Below are positions 16,461 to 24,755 of a stretch of DNA of 64,000 bases, piece by piece. Where the stretch lies: assembly GCF_024199905.1 (NCBI RefSeq), contig NZ_JANAFB010000006.1, positions 1 to 64,000 on the forward strand, read 5' to 3'. The stretch is from Rothia santali. Its GTDB lineage: Bacteria; Actinomycetota; Actinomycetes; Actinomycetales; Micrococcaceae. Positions within the stretch are counted from its first letter, which is position 1, and the number at the start of each line of letters is the position of its first letter. The position numbers and the translations under genes are program-made. The notes beneath the pieces were generated by a model. The model was not told the origin of the DNA and searched no databases. It saw nothing but the letters and a program-made list of their open reading frames with translations.

Positions 16461-17573
16461 CTAGATGCCTCGAGCGGCGCCGGCCATCGGGCAGTCAAAC
16501 GGATCGCGAGCCCCCAAACCCACTCGATTCAGGTACTGCACCACCGCTGCATAGGACTGCAGCAACGTGACCTCGTGATAATTGATCCCCCGCGCGGCGC
16601 AGAAGTCACGCGTAATTTCCTGAGCCCGACGAAGGTGCGGTCGAGGCATGCTAGGAAACAGGTGGTGCTCAATCTGGAAATTCAACCCACCCATCAGGTA
16701 GGTGTTGAACCGGGTGCCCACGATGTTCCGCGAGGTCGTCACCTGACGCATCAAGAAGTTGATCGTGGCCCGATCCTGGATCTGCGGCATGCCCTTGTGG
16801 TTGGGGGCGAACGAGGCCCCCATGTAGAACCCCCACACCGCGATCTGCACCCCCAAGAAGGCCAAAGCCAGGCCCCAGGGTAAGAACCAGAACACCAGGC
16901 CAGGCAGTAGGACTAAGCGAACCAGCAACAAAGCGATTTCGACGCGGCGTCTTTTCAGTTTCTTCTGAGTGCACACCGTGATGATGGCATCTCGGTACAA
17001 GTTCAGGCCCTCTAGGAGCAGGAGCGGGAAAAACAAGTAACCCTGACGAGCAGTGAGCTTTTTAGACCATCCCGTCCTGGCTTGTGCCTGTTCCGGAGTG
17101 AAGGCGATGACCGGATCATAGATATCAGGATCCTTGCCGACGGTATTCGGTGCAGCATGGTGGCGATTATGCTTATTCGTCCACCAGCCAATAGATAACC
17201 CCACGAACAGGTTGCCGACGATCAGCCCGAACCAGTCGCCGAGTTTGTTGCCGGAGAATATCTGCTTGTGCACGGCTTCGTGGCCGAGGAAAGAAAGCTG
17301 GGTCATCAGCACACCCAGCACGCCCGCGAGGATGAGCTGGTACCAGGAATCCCCGAGCAAGACGAAGCCGGTGATACAACCAGCCAGGGACAGCAACAAC
17401 AGCGAGGTCATCACCGTGTAGAAACGAGGTGTTCGATGCAGCAGACCGGCGTCGACGACCAGGGTCTTCAGGGCGGCGAAGTCACTGGTGGCCGCCTTCG
17501 CCCCGACGCCGCGGCGCGCACTAGCGCCGAGGCGCGGTTTTTCCTCAAGAATATTGCCGGGTTGGGCACTCAT
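16461..17573 (-). CDS. Membrane fatty-acid desaturase
   Basis: This 370-aa integral membrane di-iron desaturase carries all three histidine boxes: H98-x3-H102 (GHEAVH), H135-x2-HH139 (HNRHH) and QIEHH near 314, plus about four hydrophobic spans. The third box with Q is typical of front-end/linoleoyl-CoA-type acyl desaturases. It introduces a double bond into membrane-lipid acyl chains using oxygen and a reductant. The start is supported by AGGAC 7 bp upstream. It is monocistronic and looks like cargo, perhaps for membrane adaptation. Confidence 0.93.
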   Translation of the reverse strand: MSAQPGNILEEKPRLGASARRGVGAKAATSDFAALKTLVVDAGLLHRTPRFYTVMTSLLLLSLAGCITGFVLLGDSWYQLILAGVLGVLMTQLSFLGHEAVHKQIFSGNKLGDWFGLIVGNLFVGLSIGWWTNKHNRHHAAPNTVGKDPDIYDPVIAFTPEQAQARTGWSKKLTARQGYLFFPLLLLEGLNLYRDAIITVCTQKKLKRRRVEIALLLVRLVLLPGLVFWFLPWGLALAFLGVQIAVWGFYMGASFAPNHKGMPQIQDRATINFLMRQVTTSRNIVGTRFNTYLMGGLNFQIEHHLFPSMPRPHLRRAQEITRDFCAARGINYHEVTLLQSYAAVVQYLNRVGLGARDPFDCPMAGAARGI

Positions 17574-18229
17574 GACTGTCCTAAAAAGATGGTCGTGTTG
17601 CCCGGTTTACAGCTTGGATCGCTACCCCGATTACCTACGAGCCTAATAAATAGACTCTACCACCTGGGAAATTATTTCCGCGGCCGTGAGCTTGGAAAAT
17701 CCTGTCAGTATTCTGCATGGCTGAAATTCCGGAACGGATGCACACGAATCCCCGGTGGATTTTAGTCGAGATTGAGGGCAAAAATTGGATTTATCCTCCA
17801 CTGCCGGCCTCCGGAGCGCGGAATAAGCGGTGCTGCTCTCCATTCGAGGGTTGTTGTGGGTGGAGCCTGGTTCTTGGGTTGAGCGGGTCCCGGGTCTTCG
17901 TGGGCACATCAGCTCGCCCTGGGCGGTTGCCCCAGGGGTATCCGCGAGGGCCAGCGAACAGACTCTCTCTCCTGGCTCTGCCTGATCCGTACCCGCCACC
18001 CGCATCGCTGAGAGCAAGGCCCTAGGAGGTACGGTGTGCCCGATCGTTGAGGGTGGGATGATCGTGGGCTTTGTGGAGGGCCGGAGGGCAACGCCAAGGG
18101 TGTCGTTGGCGCGATGGCACGTCCACCTGGCCACACGGTGCCCCGAAACCGCTAAGACTGGGCGATGGCCAGCACCGAGGGGCATTCCAAGCGTTCCCGA
18201 TTGTTCATAAACCAGGGTCACATCCGGCG
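17574..18229. other. Gene-free or decayed region
   Basis: This holds the desaturase promoter region at its left end. Across 17850-18160 the plus strand has broken protein-like stretches in one frame (for example TVCPIVEGGMIVGFVEG) interrupted by stops, which suggests a decayed gene I cannot identify. The long minus-strand frame here (17643-18419) has no recognisable content. Confidence 0.4.
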
Positions 18230-18266
18230 TTTCTGTACAGTCAGTAAAAACACTAGTTTCTGGACA
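18230..18266. repeat. Candidate resolvase binding site (res-like)
   Basis: TTTCTGTACA and TTTCTGGACA are repeated with a 27-bp period, with AT-rich sequence between, about 250 bp upstream of a serine resolvase gene. This placement and repeat form are usual for res subsites. Function is inferred. Confidence 0.45.
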
Positions 18267-18348
18267 CTTTTCGACCCCTCCCCGGCCCTCAAGCTGCTTG
18301 AGGCCGCGGTGTCCACAAATCGACCGATTAAAAGACAGGACCCGATCA

Positions 18349-18521
18349 TGACCGAGACGTATCCAACCGTGCTCGACCACGACCAGTCGGGATGCCCGGC
18401 CAGCGCGGATGACCACCACCTCATCGACTGGTCACCGGCCCCCTACGCCACCAAGACGCACAGCGCCGGCACGTGCCTGTACTGCCGCCTGGCCTTCATC
18501 ACCCGGAAGGTGTCCACGTGA
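18349..18521 (+). CDS. Small protein with a CxxC pair, upstream of resolvase
   Basis: This 56-aa frame starts at ATG 18349 behind GACAGGAC. It is acidic at first (MTETYPTVLDHDQSG) and ends GTCLYCRLAFITRKVST, where CLYC could bind a metal. Its stop overlaps the GTG of the resolvase (GTGA), so the two are translationally coupled. The function is unknown. Confidence 0.55.
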
Positions 18522-19078
18522 AGATCGGATACGCCCGAGTCAGCACGCAGGACCAAGGCCTAGGACTGGAGCAACAGCGCGCCGAGCTGATTGCGCACGG
18601 GTGCGAGCGAGTGTATTCGGACATCGTCAGCGGCGCCAAGACCAAGCGCCCCGGCCTGGAGGCCGCCAAGGCGTACCTGCGCGAGGGAGACGTATTGGTC
18701 GTGACCCGCCTGGACCGACTGGGCCGGACCACCGTGGACACGTTGAAGACGATCAAGGACCTGGATGAGGCGGGCCAGCGCATCAAGGCCCTGGACTTGG
18801 ACCTAGACACCCGCACCCCGGCGGGCCGACTGGTGGCCAGCGTGATCATCAGTCTCTCCGAGTGGGAGCTGGACATGATCCGCACCCGCACCCGGGAGGC
18901 CCTGGCCACCGCACGCGCGGCCGGACGCGTGGGTGGCCGCCCGGGTCTCCCGGCGGAGAAGAGGTCAGCGATCCTTGCTTCGGTGCAGGCGGGGATGAGT
19001 GTGGTGCAGACCGCGAAGTATCACGGGGTGAGCCGGACGACGGTGTACAAGATCAAGGCACGGGCGAACGAGCAGTAG
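18518..19078 (+). CDS. Serine resolvase/invertase
   Basis: This 186-aa small serine recombinase has nucleophile S9 in GYARVST, the RLDRLGR motif, the long dimer helix (TREALATARAAGRVGGRPG) and a C-terminal helix-turn-helix (SVVQTAKYHGVSRTTVYKIK). It is a Tn3-resolvase/Hin-type enzyme of normal length. On plasmids such enzymes resolve multimers or transposon cointegrates. The start is GTG 18518, in a 4-bp overlap with the upstream small gene. No transposase is adjacent. Confidence 0.93.
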   Translation: MKIGYARVSTQDQGLGLEQQRAELIAHGCERVYSDIVSGAKTKRPGLEAAKAYLREGDVLVVTRLDRLGRTTVDTLKTIKDLDEAGQRIKALDLDLDTRTPAGRLVASVIISLSEWELDMIRTRTREALATARAAGRVGGRPGLPAEKRSAILASVQAGMSVVQTAKYHGVSRTTVYKIKARANEQ

Positions 19079-19154
19079 TAGCGCGCGGCAGGGGCGTGAT
19101 GGGTGGAACGCCAGCATATTTCTAGCCCTCCTTGAACTCTAGTTCTAGCCCGTC

Positions 19155-19160
19155 TAGAAT
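19155..19160 (+). promoter_or_regulatory. Leaderless -10 box (TAGAAT) of hicAB
   Basis: TAGAAT ends 6 nt before the hicA ATG. The flanking TTCTAG/CTAGAA forms short inverted repeats that could serve as the HicB operator. Confidence 0.6.
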
Positions 19161-19166
19161 AGTAGG

Positions 19167-19382
19167 ATGACGAGGAACCAAGAGATCTTGAAGAAGCTGC
19201 GCAAGGCAGCGCGGTCCGCTGGCTGCTCGTTCGAGTTCTCCCGCTCCGGGGGTAGTCACGACATCTACGACCTGGACGGGGTGATGATCGTGATCCCCAG
19301 GCACCGGGAGATCAACGAGCTGACGACGCTCAGCATCTACAAGGCGGCAGAGTCGAAGTTGGGAAAGAAGTGGTGGCGATGA
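19167..19382 (+). CDS. hicA: HicA-type mRNA interferase toxin
   Basis: This 71-aa double-stranded RNA-binding-like toxin has the HicA features: the N-terminal helix (NQEILKKLRKAARSAGCSFEFSRSGGSHDIYDLDG), with GGSHDIY carrying the catalytic histidine at its usual place, and the closing IPRHREINELTTLSIYKA. HicA degrades mRNA. It is followed by hicB with an ATGA overlap. Confidence 0.88.
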   Translation: MTRNQEILKKLRKAARSAGCSFEFSRSGGSHDIYDLDGVMIVIPRHREINELTTLSIYKAAESKLGKKWWR

Positions 19383-19753
19383 CGAGCTATCAGGTGATCG
19401 CACAGCGATCCGAGAAGTACTGGCACTTAGAGGTCGAAGGACTCCCCCAGGGCACTCAGGCCCGGAACCTCGCCGAGGCCGAGGCGATGGCCAAGGAGCT
19501 CATCTCGATCTTCACCGGTCAGGCCATTGAGTCCATCCAGGTGATCTTGGAGGTGAAGGTCCCGGAGCGCATCCGCGAAGCTCAGGAGGCCGCGGTGCGC
19601 TATCGCGCCGAGGCCGAGCAGGCCTCGAGTATGGCCGCGGCGAAGTCGCGTGAGGCGGCGCGGTTGATGAAGGAGCAGGGGATGACGTTGAAGGACATCG
19701 GGCAGACGCTGCACGTGTCGTATCAGCGGGCCGGGCAACTGGTCTCCGGGTAG
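19379..19753 (+). CDS. hicB: HicB-type antitoxin
   Basis: This 124-aa protein starts at ATG 19379, overlapping the hicA stop. The N-terminal HicB fold (YQVIAQRSEKYWHLEVEGLPQGTQARNLAEAEAMAKELI) is followed by a long basic helix (residues about 60-95). The C-terminal helix-turn-helix (MTLKDIGQTLHVSYQRAGQL) would bind the operator. It neutralises HicA and represses the operon. Confidence 0.85.
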   Translation: MTSYQVIAQRSEKYWHLEVEGLPQGTQARNLAEAEAMAKELISIFTGQAIESIQVILEVKVPERIREAQEAAVRYRAEAEQASSMAAAKSREAARLMKEQGMTLKDIGQTLHVSYQRAGQLVSG

Positions 19754-19960
19754 GTCTTGCTCGACGAACGCATCACGGTCAGACGGTGGCCGTTGATGCA
19801 TCAGTACCTGCCGAAAGAGGCCGACCTGGACCGGATCGCGGCGAAGATCAACACCCGGCCTCCTCGGATGCCCGGTTGGGACACCAGCTGCGACCGATTT
19901 CTCGACGCGCTCAGACCTGACTGCGCCAGAAAAGGGATCGGGTCTATCGAGACGGTCTAG
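19754..19960 (+). mobile_element. IS30-family transposase remnant (C-terminal end)
   Basis: The frame encodes MHQYLPKEADLDRIAAKINTRPPRMPGWDT, the typical closing part of IS30-type transposases (YLPKGTDL and NTRPRKRLGW). No catalytic domain or terminal inverted repeats are present, so this is a scar. Confidence 0.7.
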
Positions 19961-20013
19961 GATGAACGGATGGAGTTGGCGTGGTCGTCTAGTGGGGCTA
20001 AGGAAGCGGACAC

Positions 20014-20736
20014 GTGAGTGGGCTAATCGCGGTGACCGGCGGTTCACGTGGCATCGGCGCGGCCGTCGTGGAACGGGTCGCCGCAGCCGGGAATGATGTC
20101 ATCATCGGCTTCCGCAGCAATGAAGACGCGGCACACGCCGTGGCAGAGAAGGTTCGCCGAACTGGTCAGCAGGCGGTGGTGACGCGTGTGGACGTCACCG
20201 ACCCGCAGTCGTTGGACAAGTTCTTCGAAGCGGGGGCGGCCCTCGGCCCCATCACGGGTCTCGTCGCGTCAGCCGGCGCAGTCAAGGCGGTCGGTCCGCT
20301 CACCGAACTCGACCCCGAAACAATCAAGCACGACCTCGAGGTCAACCTCCTCGGGGCAGTACTGACCGCCCGAGCGGCGATTCCGCACCTCACTGTATCC
20401 GGCGGATCGATGGTCCTTATCGGCTCGGCTGCAGCCACAATCGGCAGCCCCGGTGCTTACGTCCACTACGCTGCAGCGAAAGCCGGTACCGCTGCACTGA
20501 CGATCGGACTGTCCAAAGAACTCGCCCCGTCTGGGATCCGCGTCAACTGTGTCGAATCCGGCACGGTCTGGACCGAATTTCACCAGGATCCGGAACGACC
20601 AGCGAAGGTCGCCGCGTCGATCCCGTGGGGTCGAGCCGGCGAGCCAGTCGAGATTGCCGGTGCCGTCGCATGGTTACTGTCCTCTGAGGCTGGCTACGCC
20701 ACCGGTGCCACACTGCGCATCGCCGGTGGGCTCTGA
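20014..20736 (+). CDS. Short-chain dehydrogenase/reductase (FabG-like)
   Basis: This 240-aa classical SDR has TGGSRGIG (residues 8-15) and the catalytic set S138, Y152 and K156 (YAAAK). The RVNCVESGTVWTEF segment and the C-terminal GAVAWLLSSEAGYATGATLRIAGG are typical of 3-ketoacyl reductase-like members. It uses NADP(H); the substrate is unknown. The start is GTG 20014 behind GGAAGCGG. It stands alone and is probably cargo. Confidence 0.93.
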   Translation: MSGLIAVTGGSRGIGAAVVERVAAAGNDVIIGFRSNEDAAHAVAEKVRRTGQQAVVTRVDVTDPQSLDKFFEAGAALGPITGLVASAGAVKAVGPLTELDPETIKHDLEVNLLGAVLTARAAIPHLTVSGGSMVLIGSAAATIGSPGAYVHYAAAKAGTAALTIGLSKELAPSGIRVNCVESGTVWTEFHQDPERPAKVAASIPWGRAGEPVEIAGAVAWLLSSEAGYATGATLRIAGGL

Positions 20737-21064
20737 CAGTGTCCGTCGCAGACAGTCATCGGCTATCGAACCGACGATGATCATTGGTAAGACTGATGCT
20801 GATCTTCTGCGCCATGATGTCCCTTCCAGGAAGCGGTGATTGACGGTGTGAAACCCCGAGACTGCTCCCGCCGGCAGTCGGAATATAATCCACGCTGGGG
20901 TGAAAAAATTGGAGCAAGCATCCCCTTGCCCGCGGGGCTGAACTGCTCTGAGAAAGGCGCTCCGGATGCTCACCCGAACCTTGATGCCGAGGCGTGGCAT
21001 GCCCCCCCCCCCGTGTTGGGAGGGCAGGCGTTGCGCAGTGGAATCTTGAGCGTAGGCTGGGCGG
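20737..21064. other. Gene-free region with a C11 tract
   Basis: No gene is visible. It contains an uninterrupted run of 11 C at 21002-21012. The promoter of the next gene (TTGCGC at 21031, 16-nt gap, TAGGCT at 21053-21058) lies at its right end. Confidence 0.5.
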
Positions 21065-21463
21065 ATGAGTCCATGGCGTGCATCACACCCCACCCACTAC
21101 CACGACCCCTACTTCGAGCTGTTGCTCAAAGCCCGTGGATACGCGGTACTGTGCGGCAACAGCGATACCAGTGACCTGTACTTCCACGACGATCGAGTCG
21201 ATCAGATGCTCCAGGAAGCCCACCACCTGACCAAGAACCAGCTGGGCGATGATACGCCCCCTGATCCGGCGGTGCGGGTGGTCGATGTGCTGATGGTCTT
21301 CGCCGAGACCGTGAACCAGATTCGGCGAGAACTCGACAAGCCCGAGTATCCGCTGGGGCGGCTCTTACTGACGATGGAGCTCAACGTCGCCGGATGGCTC
21401 GATGATGAGCAGCTGACCGCGATGCGCAAGGTGTTGCTGCGCAGGCTCAACGGCCAGCCATGA
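21065..21463 (+). CDS. Hypothetical protein
   Basis: This 132-aa soluble protein is largely helical (VRVVDVLMVFAETVNQIRRELD, QLTAMRKVLLRRL). TAGGCT lies 6 nt before the ATG, indicating a leaderless mRNA. Its end overlaps the convergent gene by 17 bp. I do not recognise the family; the overlap suggests a long-standing pair. Confidence 0.6.
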   Translation: MSPWRASHPTHYHDPYFELLLKARGYAVLCGNSDTSDLYFHDDRVDQMLQEAHHLTKNQLGDDTPPDPAVRVVDVLMVFAETVNQIRRELDKPEYPLGRLLLTMELNVAGWLDDEQLTAMRKVLLRRLNGQP

Positions 21464-21821
21464 CCCCGATCTCCAGCGGCTCTTGCTCGAGGATGGCGTA
21501 GGAGACCTTCTCGGAAAGCTCCACGGCGAGCTGATCGACCTGGGTGAGATCATCCCCCTCGATCCGCAGTGGCTCCTTGTTCTCGAAGGCAGTAAAACCC
21601 CAGGGTGTCCAAGTGCCGGCGGTGACCAGGATCCCGCTGATGCCGGGTTCGATCAGCAGCGCGGCGAATTCGTCTCCGATGGTGATGCTCATCGGCGCAG
21701 TCAGCGGCAGGCCCGTGTGGTGCAGCTGCAGGGCGATCTGGCGTGAGATGCGCAGGTGCTCCACAGCGGAGTCGTGACGCAGGGGCAGGTGGTGATCAGC
21801 GGGCACCATCGTGGTCTCCAT
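21447..21821 (-). CDS. Hypothetical protein, convergent partner
   Basis: This 124-aa protein probably starts at ATG 21821 (METTMVPADHH). It alternates strands and helices (TAPMSITIGDEFAALLIEP, ISGILVTAGTWTPWGFTAFENK) and resembles no family I know. It is convergent to the gene at 21065 with a 17-bp overlap of the 3' ends. Confidence 0.6.
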   Translation of the reverse strand: METTMVPADHHLPLRHDSAVEHLRISRQIALQLHHTGLPLTAPMSITIGDEFAALLIEPGISGILVTAGTWTPWGFTAFENKEPLRIEGDDLTQVDQLAVELSEKVSYAILEQEPLEIGVMAGR

Positions 21822-22761
21822 CGAAAGTCGTAGGCTCTTCGATGGAAGCGTAGCACCCCTCAAGCCCAAAACGCTTTACAATGCAACCTATTTTCTAAGA
21901 GATGACAGCGGTATTACGTCAACGACTCCACCGGCGTAGAAGCCATGAGCCGGGGCGGGGGTGTCAGTGCGCCCGCGGGATCGGCTGCATCCGTTCACCG
22001 ATCGTGCCGTGGGGAAGTGGTAAAGCCCAGCACAAGGGGGCGACGATGCACGATGAACGGTCCGGGCGCGGTCCCTTCCGGATGCCAAACGACCCCGTGC
22101 AGAGCGTGTCGCTGCGCACGGGGCCGTTCGGGTTCTCAATCACTCGCACCTTCTGGAGGTACTCCCCACTGTAGGAACCCACCCTGCGCGCGACCTGTGC
22201 CGAACCCACCGGAGAGCCCGACATCGCCTGGACTACTCCTGGACCACCCAACGCAGACCCCTCCCAACGGGAAACTGCGGTTAAAAGTCCCGCCTCACGG
22301 CCACTGCCAGCACGACATCTCAAAGTTCATTTCTAACGCATCGGCCCCGCGCCGGCGCTTCCACTCCGTCACCAAATGTGACGCGCGAGTGGCTCATCAC
22401 CGCAACCCCCTGTCAGAAGCGCTCTGCAACCTGTAAACGCCTGACCCCCCGCAGGGGAGCGGTCTACCACGATGAGCTATCATCTCTCGTTGCCGCGCCC
22501 TGCCCAATCCGCTCGGAATGGAGCAAATCATGCGCACCAGCCATAACCGTCCCGTCGTTGATATCCAGCCTGGACACGAGAACGATCCCCGGGCCCGCAC
22601 GAATCTAAATTTCGCCTACCATGCCCTCGCCTGGGTTGGCTCAGGGCCGATGGCCATAGGCAATGGGCCCGTCCTCGAGCTCTTCACCGGCCTCCTGTAG
22701 TCAGCGACCGTTTAGGAAATCAAGAAGAACTGCCCCACGAAATACGGAGCCTAACTCAGCA
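21822..22761. other. Region without a supported gene
   Basis: Several short frames exist (for example 22518-22700) but none has a recognisable domain, good start signal or consistent codon bias. The right part is less GC-rich. Possibly decayed sequence. Confidence 0.45.
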
Positions 22762-22765
22762 TCCT

Positions 22766-22800
22766 GAAGGCTCTCCAGCAATAACAGCTGAAGGGCCTTC
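22766..22800. terminator. Hairpin terminator of the secreted-peptide gene
   Basis: A 14-bp imperfect stem (GAAGGCTCTCCAGC / GCTGAAGGGCCTTC) with a 7-nt loop lies 24 bp beyond the minus-strand stop. Confidence 0.65.
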
Positions 22801-22823
22801 ATCGTTTGGAACACAACATGGAA

Positions 22824-23117
22824 TCAATTCTTGGCGGTAATCTTCCACTCGTACTTGCTCCAGGGCCAGCGCTTGCTGCAAGTCTTATTGTGCACCTGGC
22901 TTTCGTACCCGATTTTTACTAGGTAGCGGGCCGCTGAGTCATACGCTCTCGCACATGTTAAATAGTTGGGGGAGGACCCTGAAAGGACTTTGGTGGCAGC
23001 TTGAGCGGGCGGGGTCGCAACGGAGCTGAGCCCCGCCGCAAGGCAGACTGCGGCTGCTACCGCGCCAAGGCGGTGGAACGTGGAAGGCTTAGGGTGGACT
23101 GATGTCGGACGTGCCAT
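22824..23117 (-). CDS. Secreted cationic small protein with two cysteines
   Basis: From ATG 23117 (MARPTS) the 97-aa product has a clear signal peptide: a basic start, the hydrophobic LGAVAAAVCLAAGLSSVA and an AQA-A cleavage site near residue 40. The mature part of about 57 residues is basic and aromatic, with two cysteines (YLTCAR and NKTCSK) that could form a disulfide, and ends WSKYEWKITAKN. Size and charge are compatible with a bacteriocin or small surface protein, but no family is recognised and no immunity or transporter gene is adjacent. Confidence 0.65.
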   Translation of the reverse strand: MARPTSVHPKPSTFHRLGAVAAAVCLAAGLSSVATPPAQAATKVLSGSSPNYLTCARAYDSAARYLVKIGYESQVHNKTCSKRWPWSKYEWKITAKN

Positions 23118-23499
23118 GGGTAATCTTTCGTAGTTGAGCGATATGGACACCTTGATGTTGCTGATTTCAGACTAGACGACATCTGATGGTTCTGCGAGTG
23201 AACGAATCGCAGAACGTGTGGTGACAGAATGTAGTCGACTCTTTGGACATGCGCTAGGGCGAGGTTCGCCGGATCAGTGCTATGAGGCAGGGGTCGAGGT
23301 TGTTGAGAAGCAACCGCGCAAGGGAGTGACGGATCCTTGGTTGACCCTGGGATTGGGTCGCGGGACTAGATCTCTTTTTATCGCCTTTAGGTTCACGGAG
23401 CGTGTCACGGGTTGCCGCCGCCGTGGCGATACCAACACGAGCTGGTGAAGCGCCCTGGGTTTCTTGAAGACTCCTGATCTTGGAAACGAGGGTGGGGTT
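23118..23499. other. Promoter region of the secreted peptide and decayed sequence
   Basis: The left part carries the minus-strand promoter. The remainder has only short frames and nothing recognisable. Confidence 0.4.
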
Positions 23500-23793
23500 A
23501 TGCCGGAGGAACCGGCGCATGGGAAGTCGACGACGCGTCGCTACTCGCTCTAGACGAAGGTCCCCGTACGGATGGTGAGGACGCTGCGCGCTGAACTAGG
23601 CGTGACGCAAGGGACCGCGCAGTGGGTCGCGACGCAGCTCGACTACGGGGTTGAGTCCGTGGGGATGTGAGTCAAGCAGGTCGACATCGACGATGGTGTC
23701 ACCGCCGACGAGAGCAGCGCCGAAACGCAGCGAGTGCGTGAGCTGGAGCAGGAGGTCCGGGAGTTGCGTGGAGCCAAGCGACGGCAACAACTA
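23500..23793 (+). mobile_element. IS3-family transposase orfA remnant
   Basis: The plus strand reads MPEEPAHGKSTTRRYSL, stop, then VRMVRTLRAELGVTQGTAQWVATQLDYGVESVGM, stop, then VKQVDIDDGVTADESSAETQRVRELEQEVRELRGAKR. This is the helix-turn-helix and leucine-zipper layout of IS3-group OrfA, with two in-frame stops (the second replaces the W of the usual WVKQ). OrfB is missing. Confidence 0.75.
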
Positions 23794-23857
23794 GGGGATG
23801 CGTCAGAGATGTATCCGCGCACCTCCAGGTTCGTCTCCGTCAATCTGACAAAGCTAA

Positions 23858-24022
23858 GTCGAGATCGACCCTGCGCGGATCGAGGAGGCGGTGCGCGCAG
23901 CCGAGGAGCGCGCCGTCCCCCACTTTGACTACACCACCCAGTGGGCGTTGGGCTGCGCGGAGTTCATCGACCGCGAGATCATCGCGGCCCGCGCGAACAG
24001 CACCGCTGACAGGGAAGGCTGA
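23858..24022 (+). pseudogene. Truncated small gene upstream of the second resolvase
   Basis: An open frame directly after a TAA encodes RIEEAVRAAEERAVPHFDYTTQ and ends STADREG. The N terminus appears to have been lost at the junction with the IS3 remnant. A GTG at 23891 behind GAGGAGGC could still start a 43-aa product. The family is unrecognised. Confidence 0.45.
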
Positions 24023-24028
24023 ATCGTC

Positions 24029-24640
24029 ATGCGGATCGGATACGCCCGGGGCAGCATCCGGGACCAACGCGAGGCCCTAGAGGCCCTGGGCTGTGCCAAG
24101 GTCTTCACCGACGTCGCCAGTAGCACCCGGGCGAGTCGGCCCGGGCTGGAGCTGGCGAAGAGCCACGTCCGCGACGGCGACGTGTTGGTGGTGACCCGCG
24201 TGGACCGGCTCGGCCGGACCGCTTACGACACCTTGAAGACGATCAAGGAGCTCGACGAGTCCGGGGTGCGGGTGGAGGCGCAGAAGAAGAACCTGGACAC
24301 CGGCACCCCGGCCGGACGCCTGGTGGTGACGGCGATGGCCGGCCTGACCGAGTGGGAACGGGACATCCTGCGCGAACGCACCCGCGAGGGACTGGCCCAC
24401 GCCCGGGCCACCGGCCGGGCCGGTGGCCGCCCGCCGGCCCTGACTGGACCGGCGCGCGATGCCGCGCTGGCGCAGCTGGCCGGGGGCATGTCGGCGTCAC
24501 AGGTGGCGGCGTTTCATGGGGTGTCGAAGTGGATGATCCAACGGCTTCAGCGCTCGGCTGCAACGGAGCGTGTGGATCAGGGGCTGACGTCTGAGGATGA
24601 TCGCCTGATCACTGTGATTAAGGTCATGCTCCCAATGTGA
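24029..24640 (+). CDS. Serine resolvase, variant N terminus and extended C terminus
   Basis: This 203-aa small serine recombinase keeps the serine (GYARGS), the RVDRLGR motif, the dimer helix and the C-terminal helix-turn-helix (MSASQVAAFHGVSKWMIQRLQ). Two oddities stand out. The segment after the nucleophile (GSIRDQREAL) is about 5 residues shorter than usual (ARVSTxDQNxxxQxxAL). The last 20 or so residues run into sequence shared with the upstream flank of the TetR genes, so the original stop may have been lost. Activity is uncertain. Confidence 0.8.
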   Translation: MRIGYARGSIRDQREALEALGCAKVFTDVASSTRASRPGLELAKSHVRDGDVLVVTRVDRLGRTAYDTLKTIKELDESGVRVEAQKKNLDTGTPAGRLVVTAMAGLTEWERDILRERTREGLAHARATGRAGGRPPALTGPARDAALAQLAGGMSASQVAAFHGVSKWMIQRLQRSAATERVDQGLTSEDDRLITVIKVMLPM

Positions 24641-24696
24641 TGCGTTGACCCATCCGATTGGTCTGCCACAACGAATGCCTACTCGTTAGTAAACAA

Positions 24697-24731
24697 CACC
24701 TAAGTCTTAACCATATGGCATGACTTAGGTG
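24697..24731. promoter_or_regulatory. TetR operator palindrome
   Basis: CACCTAAGTC and GACTTAGGTG form a perfect 10-bp inverted repeat separated by 15 nt, 25 bp before the TetR start and over its probable promoter. The size fits a TetR dimer-pair operator and autoregulation. Confidence 0.75.
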
Positions 24732-24755
24732 TAGATCATGAATGAAGGACACGAC

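Noticed and set aside
17643-18419. A 258-codon minus-strand frame upstream of the resolvase
   Set aside because: It overlaps the small coupled gene and the res-like repeats, has no recognisable domain, and the plus strand shows decayed protein-like fragments instead.
22518-22700. Small plus-strand frame as a gene
   Set aside because: No ribosome site, domain or consistent codon bias.
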